This document shows, one piece after another, positions 35,240 through 39,317 of a DNA stretch of 39,317 nt. This DNA comes from Planctomycetia bacterium. GTDB lineage: Bacteria > Planctomycetota > Planctomycetia > Pirellulales > Thermoguttaceae. Under the pieces are notes generated by a model that did no database searches, was not told the DNA's origin, and saw only the letters and a program-made list of their open reading frames with translations. How positions within the stretch are numbered: the stretch's first letter is position 1; each line of letters starts with the position of its first letter. The translations under genes and the position numbers were made by a program. Location: NCBI GenBank assembly GCA_030539035.1, contig JAUNSU010000025.1, positions 1-39,317 of the forward strand, written 5' to 3'.

Positions 35240-36535
35240 ATGCACTTTGCAGAAAAATTTACCCCGCGTGAAAGAAGAAATTTTCGGATTCTCGCTTACG
35301 CGTCCACCTGGTTCGGCTGCTTTGCCGATGTCGTAATGGAGAGCAGCGCGATTATTATTCTGTTCATCGGTTTGCTGAACGGGAGTCCGACTCTTGCGAT
35401 GTTTTCCACCAGCATGAACGGGATCGTTTCCATGCTTCTCATGTTTCCCGCGGCGGCTCTGGTCAACCGGCTTGGAGCGCGAAAGGGGGTTTATATCGCC
35501 TGTATTATCGCGGTCGGATCCTATCTGTTCATTGCGACGGCCCCCTGGTGGGGGGGACACACGGGTAAATACATCGTTCTGCTCGGCTGTTTTCTTTTCT
35601 GCGTTTCCAAGCCGCTTTGGACGGCCGCGTGGTACGTGATCCTCGGTGATATTCTTCTTCCGGAAGAACGGGGACCTTTCCTTGGATTCATGCGGTTCAG
35701 CTACTACATCCTTACAGGATCCGCGCTCTTTCTTATCGGATTCTTTATGGGAAAAGAACCTTCGATCGGCTTTATGCAAACCATTATCCTTTGCGTCGGT
35801 CTGATCGGAATCGGAAGGATCATTACGATCAGCAAGATCCCGCTCGACGATCATAAAGCGCAGACGAGTAATTTCCGAAAGGAATTCTCGATCTCAATTC
35901 GGAACGGATCTCTGGTCAGTTTTTCCATTTATATCTGCATGATGTGCTTGGCTTTCGCGCCGGTTCTTCCGCTTACGATTCTTTACCTGAAAGATCATTT
36001 GAAATGCGGATCAGATCTTGTTCAGATCATTTCGACCGCGAGTATCGCCGGAAATATCTGCGCGTTCTTCTTTTACGGAAAGCTGCAAAAATGGATGGGG
36101 ATCCGCGGACTTCTTATTGCGACCCATCTCCTGTATATTCTGGTCCCCTTGGTGATCGCGTTCTTCGGAAGCAATACCCCATCCCATCTTTATTGCATTG
36201 CGGGATTGACCTTTTTGGGCGGCGCGGCGTTTGCGAGCTTTCTCTGCATTGTTTCCCAGGAGACGCTTGCGCTGGCCCGGCCGGGCAATGTCGCGATGAC
36301 CACGGCTCTAAGCCAAACCTATTACATGCTCGGAACCGCGTGCGGACGGGTCGGGAACTCCATTCTCCTCGGAAGCGGGATCTTGAGTCTTTCCTTTACC
36401 TATGGGAAATTTACTTTTTGCCATTATCAATCGATATTCCTTTTCTGCGCTGTGATCGCGATACTCGGACTCTTTATGCTTCCCAGCCTGTCGAGTATGA
36501 TCTCCAATCGGGAAGAGTGGTATCAGCCCAAATAG
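35240..36535 (+). CDS. major facilitator superfamily transporter
   Basis: A 431-residue inner-membrane protein with about 12 hydrophobic helices in two halves, divided by a charged loop near residues 200-215 (KIPLDDHKAQTSNFRKEF). The loop between helices 2 and 3 reads NRLGARKGVY, a version of the MFS G-x-x-x-D/R-R-x-G motif. The start is preceded by GGAGAG. It sits directly after the LacI regulator and 26 bases before the U32-like gene, so it likely imports the compound processed by the following enzymes. Substrate unknown; the LacI link favours a sugar or glycoside. Confidence 0.88.
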   Translation: MHFAEKFTPRERRNFRILAYASTWFGCFADVVMESSAIIILFIGLLNGSPTLAMFSTSMNGIVSMLLMFPAAALVNRLGARKGVYIACIIAVGSYLFIATAPWWGGHTGKYIVLLGCFLFCVSKPLWTAAWYVILGDILLPEERGPFLGFMRFSYYILTGSALFLIGFFMGKEPSIGFMQTIILCVGLIGIGRIITISKIPLDDHKAQTSNFRKEFSISIRNGSLVSFSIYICMMCLAFAPVLPLTILYLKDHLKCGSDLVQIISTASIAGNICAFFFYGKLQKWMGIRGLLIATHLLYILVPLVIAFFGSNTPSHLYCIAGLTFLGGAAFASFLCIVSQETLALARPGNVAMTTALSQTYYMLGTACGRVGNSILLGSGILSLSFTYGKFTFCHYQSIFLFCAVIAILGLFMLPSLSSMISNREEWYQPK

Positions 36536-36561
36536 TTTATTGTTTGTGAAAGAGGTTTTTT

Positions 36562-37578
36562 ATGAAATTCATGGTCGGATATCAAGCCGATGAACATCTG
36601 AAGGAAACGATACTCCGATATCGGGAAGCGATTGCGGAGATCTATTTTCCCTGGATCGGATTTACCAGCGGACGCGGGATGGTCGCCGGATACGAAGCCC
36701 AGTGCAGGATGGAATCGGATCTCGACGATTATACCCGCGCCGGGATCGGAATGAATCTCCTTTTGAACGGAAACTGCTATGGGCGCCGAAGTCAATCACG
36801 GATCTTCTTTCAGTCGATCGGAGACACCGTTGAGAATCTGTGTGAACGGTATCATCTCGGATCGATTACGACCGCGTCGCCCCTGATCGCGAAGTTTCTC
36901 AAGGAGAATTTTCCCGATCTTGAGATCCGGGCTTCCGTCAATATGGAGATCGGAACATCGGTCGGAATGGATTATCTCGCGGATCTTTTCGACGGATTCT
37001 ATTTGAAAAGAGAGTATAATAAGGATCTTGCCCGGATCCAGGCCAATCGAAAATGGTGCTCCGATCATAATAAAAAGCTCTATCTGCTCGCGAACAGCGG
37101 ATGCCTGAACTTCTGTTCGGCCCGCACATTTCATGATAATCTCGTTGCTCATCAGCATGAGATCGCGGAAATGGACAACGGATACGAATTTCACGGAATT
37201 TGCCATTCCTATCTGGCGAACCCGGAAAAGCGGAAGAGCTTTCTTCAGATCACGAACTTCATTCGTCCGGAAGATCTCGCGAAGATCGAAGATTATTTCG
37301 ACGGGATCAAGCTGGCAACGCGAACGAACCGCAATCCGGCCGCCGTCGTCAAAGCGTACGCGGAGCGGCATTACATCGGAAATCTGCTCGATTTAACCGA
37401 ACCGAATCACGCGGGCCATTTCTATCCGGAGATCCTCGCGAACGACCGGATCCCGAATGATTACGCGGACCGCGTTTTATCCTGCGATAAAAACTGCGAT
37501 CAGTGCGGATACTGTGCGGATATTCTGCGATCGGCCCTGATCCGATTGGACGAAGGATCCGTTTTCAATAAAGAATAA
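36562..37578 (+). CDS. U32 peptidase-like TIM-barrel Fe-S protein
   Basis: A 338-residue cytoplasmic protein resembling the U32/UbiU-UbiV/YhbU group, now known to include Fe-S enzymes of anaerobic hydroxylation. Similar regions are the barrel strands (MVGYQADEHLKETILRY, EIRASVNMEIGTSVGMDYL, FDGFYLKREYNKDL) and NSGCLNFCSARTFHDN with C181 and C185, followed by C214. The C-terminus adds a compact cluster C308, C312, C315 and C318 (C-x3-C-x2-C-x2-C), which could bind another 4Fe-4S cluster. It is shorter than true U32 proteins. The start has AGAGG upstream. It lies between the MFS gene and two QueG-like genes in one direction. A redox or radical-like modification is plausible, but the reaction is unknown. 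Confidence 0.7.
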   Translation: MKFMVGYQADEHLKETILRYREAIAEIYFPWIGFTSGRGMVAGYEAQCRMESDLDDYTRAGIGMNLLLNGNCYGRRSQSRIFFQSIGDTVENLCERYHLGSITTASPLIAKFLKENFPDLEIRASVNMEIGTSVGMDYLADLFDGFYLKREYNKDLARIQANRKWCSDHNKKLYLLANSGCLNFCSARTFHDNLVAHQHEIAEMDNGYEFHGICHSYLANPEKRKSFLQITNFIRPEDLAKIEDYFDGIKLATRTNRNPAAVVKAYAERHYIGNLLDLTEPNHAGHFYPEILANDRIPNDYADRVLSCDKNCDQCGYCADILRSALIRLDEGSVFNKE

Positions 37579-37621
37579 AAAAAACATCTTAACCGTTTTA
37601 CATATAAAAGGAGGATCGAAA

Positions 37622-38689
37622 ATGCTTACGAGTGAAATGATCAAAGCCGCGGCCTTATCGGCGGGCGCCGATCTTTGCGGGATCGGGGATATGTCGCTTT
37701 TCGAAGGGACGCCGAAAGAGATGGATCCGCGGTACATCTTTCCGGAGGCGACCCGCGTGGTCGGAATGGTTTTTCGGATCCCGCGGGGTGTTCAGCGTGG
37801 AATCGAAGAAGGAACCCAATTTTATCAATATCCGTCGATGGCCTATGGGGGAATCAATGAGATCTATGCTCCCGCCGTATTGTATCATGTCGGACGATTG
37901 ATCGAAGATCACGGATATGAAGCCGCCGTTTACCGGAATACCGGAGCGCGCGGATGTGTATCCGATATGGACGGATCGCCGGGAAATACCCTTTCGCCCG
38001 AAGAACAGATCGCGGCGTTTGAACAGGAAAAGAGCAAGACCTCGCATCACCGGTCGGTTCAGTTTACCCGAGAGACGCGGCCGGGCCAGGTTCCGCCGGA
38101 TCTTCAGTTCCATTTCCGGCTTGCGGCAGTCGCCTGCGGGCTCGGCGAGATCGGATGGAGCAAGATGTTCCTTACCCCGGAGTTCGGACCGCTTCAGAGA
38201 GTCGCCTTCCTCTTTACCGACGCGCCGGTCGAACCGGATCCCCTTTATTCCGGTCCCCCCTTATGCCGAAAGTGTATGTCCTGTGTCCGCGAATGTCCCG
38301 GAAACTGCCTCAGCTCCAAGGAAAGCATTAAAGTTTATATCGGAGACAAGCTCTGCGAATGGGGAGTCCTCGATGAATGGAAGTGCTATGCGTTCTATAC
38401 ACACGGCGGACCGAAGTACAATCCTTTTGTTCCCAAAAAAGTATGGGACGAAAACGAAAACGGCGATCTCAATGTCCTTGAAGGAATCGGAGAGGCGAAC
38501 GAACAGGAGATCATGAAAGTCTATACGGCCCTGGAAAAGTACTTTCCGAGCTGGGTCGGATACAATATGGCCAAATGCGGCGGATGTATCCGCGCCTGTG
38601 TCAGTATGCTGGAGAAAAAAGGAGGCTGTATGGCCGATCGGTTCGAAAAGCCGCTTCGAACTGCCAAAGCCTGGAAAATGGATCGATAG
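37622..38689 (+). CDS. QueG/reductive dehalogenase-like 4Fe-4S protein 1
   Basis: A 355-residue cytoplasmic protein related to epoxyqueuosine reductase and RdhA. The N-terminal two thirds match their cobalamin-binding nitroreductase-like domain (GADLCGIGD, FRLAAVACGLGEIGWSKMFL, FGPLQRVAFLFTDAPVE). Then comes a 4Fe-4S motif with C215, C218, C221 and C225-P, extra C229, then C245/C255 and a second motif C319-x2-C322-x3-C326. This gives the two-cluster layout of the family. It lacks a Tat signal and the DUF362 or HEAT extensions. A strong AAAGGAGG precedes ATG 37622. The enzyme probably performs a cobalamin-assisted reduction, but bona fide QueG activity is doubtful because a second copy follows and the context is sugar-type. 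Confidence 0.8.
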   Translation: MLTSEMIKAAALSAGADLCGIGDMSLFEGTPKEMDPRYIFPEATRVVGMVFRIPRGVQRGIEEGTQFYQYPSMAYGGINEIYAPAVLYHVGRLIEDHGYEAAVYRNTGARGCVSDMDGSPGNTLSPEEQIAAFEQEKSKTSHHRSVQFTRETRPGQVPPDLQFHFRLAAVACGLGEIGWSKMFLTPEFGPLQRVAFLFTDAPVEPDPLYSGPPLCRKCMSCVRECPGNCLSSKESIKVYIGDKLCEWGVLDEWKCYAFYTHGGPKYNPFVPKKVWDENENGDLNVLEGIGEANEQEIMKVYTALEKYFPSWVGYNMAKCGGCIRACVSMLEKKGGCMADRFEKPLRTAKAWKMDR

Positions 38690-38701
38690 GAGATAAAGAA
38701 A

Positions 38702-39317
38702 ATGATAAACGCACAGCTTATAAAAGAAAAGGCCAGTGAGTTCGGAGCCGATCTCGTCGGGATCGGAGACATATCCCATTATGAAGGAACCATTCCCCAA
38801 CGGGATCCCAAATTGATCCTTCCGCACGCGAAATGCGTGATCACCTGTCTTTTTCGGGTACCGCGAGCCTTTTACCGGGCAATGAACGATCAGACCCAAT
38901 ATTACAATTACACGCATATGGGCGTCAAATTCATCGATGAAGATCTCGCGGAGATCTTTCTTCTCAAGATGGCCGGGATCATCGAAAACGAAGGATACGA
39001 TGCCTGTGTTCAGCGGAACATCTCCAATCTCCGGATCCAGGGAGATAAAACGACGAATCCGGAAGTGAAAGATACTTATGAACTTGTTCACGCCGAACCG
39101 ATCGCGCCGGACAAACCGGTTCCGGACATTATTCTCGATTTCAATCAGACGGCCCGGATCTGCGGCCTCGGATCGGCGGGAATGTCCAATCATCTGATCG
39201 TTCCGAAGTTCGGACCTTATGTCCGAATGGTTGCGATTATTACGGACGCTCCTCTGGAATGCGATAACCCGTTCGAAGGATCCCTTTGTGATCATTGCGG
39301 CAAATGCGCCGAAGCCT
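38702..39317 (+). CDS. QueG/reductive dehalogenase-like 4Fe-4S protein 2 (cut by window end)
   Basis: A frame from ATG 38702 (AGGAG nine bases upstream, next to the stop of copy 1) runs open to the window edge, 205 codons. It aligns along its length with copy 1: GADLVGIGDISHYEG against GADLCGIGDMSLFEG, DPKLILPHAKCVITCLFRVPR against DPRYIFPEATRVVGMVFRIPR, and ARICGLGSAGMSNHLIVPKFG against AAVACGLGEIGWSKMFLTPEFG. The visible end is CDHCGKCAEA, the start of the first 4Fe-4S motif. The pair looks like a diverged tandem duplication; both may be subunits of one complex. C-terminus not seen. Confidence 0.78.
   Translation, partial: MINAQLIKEKASEFGADLVGIGDISHYEGTIPQRDPKLILPHAKCVITCLFRVPRAFYRAMNDQTQYYNYTHMGVKFIDEDLAEIFLLKMAGIIENEGYDACVQRNISNLRIQGDKTTNPEVKDTYELVHAEPIAPDKPVPDIILDFNQTARICGLGSAGMSNHLIVPKFGPYVRMVAIITDAPLECDNPFEGSLCDHCGKCAEA

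Noticed and set aside
38261-39295. 344-residue minus-strand open frame opposite the QueG-like genes
   Set aside because: The plus strand carries Cys motifs and tandem paralogy with good ribosome sites; the antisense frame has none of these.
1-39317. Search for CRISPR arrays, integrase, transposase, toxin-antitoxin or phage genes
   Set aside because: No regularly spaced direct repeats and no such protein families were seen in any frame.

Overview
The window looks like a chromosomal segment of an anaerobic, carbohydrate-degrading bacterium, most likely a Planctomycetota member. Lentisphaerota or Verrucomicrobiota cannot be excluded. The evidence is a DUF1559-like pseudopilin-type protein ending in an H-x8-DG motif, a Hanks-type kinase fused to TPR and WD40 repeats, a PmoA/DUF6807 protein, XylR-type and LacI-type regulators, several secreted glycoside hydrolase-like proteins, and U32-like and QueG-like iron-sulfur proteins typical of anaerobes. 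No phage, integrase, transposase or CRISPR array was seen. The tetramer GATC is strikingly frequent.

Layout. 1-1109: sigma70-like promoter, TPP riboswitch and thi4. 1130-5990 (minus): alkaline phosphatase, YibE/F membrane protein and DtxR/FeoA regulator as one operon behind a good promoter and an inverted repeat, then a secreted GH10 enzyme. 6038-8159: a sodium:solute symporter gene bracketed by two inverted copies of a MITE-like repeat. 8207-10572: XylR-type regulator translationally coupled to a tartrate/D-malate dehydrogenase-like enzyme. 10705-11919 (minus): iron-dependent alcohol dehydrogenase. 12016-15684 (minus): a very large secreted LamG protein. 15940-18045: alanine/glycine-type symporter with a structured leader, overlapped by a GNAT acetyltransferase. 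18144-22674 (minus): two-gene RND efflux operon with a clear promoter and terminator.

22675-25903: a secreted clan GH-A hydrolase gene interrupted by one in-frame TAA. 25900-30373 (minus): DUF1559-like gene overlapping the end of a 1246-residue kinase-TPR-WD40 gene. 30469-33123 (minus): zinc-ribbon protein, PQQ-type beta-propeller and PmoA-family protein as an operon behind a perfect-consensus promoter. 33320-33499: promoter plus tRNA-Ala(TGC). 33537-33890 (minus): small TSCPD-domain protein with promoter. 34139-39317: LacI regulator with promoter and palindromic operator, then an MFS transporter, a U32-like Fe-S protein and two tandem QueG/RdhA-like dicluster proteins; the last is cut by the window edge.

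The most interesting unit is this right-hand cassette: a sugar-type regulator and transporter coupled to redox Fe-S enzymes of a kind linked to cobalamin chemistry, with no recognisable known pathway. Other notable points are a Thi4 with Phe where family members have the sulfur-donor Cys or a His, the single stop codon in the hydrolase gene, and the inverted MITE pair. All calls come from reading the sequence and remembered family motifs; no database search was run.
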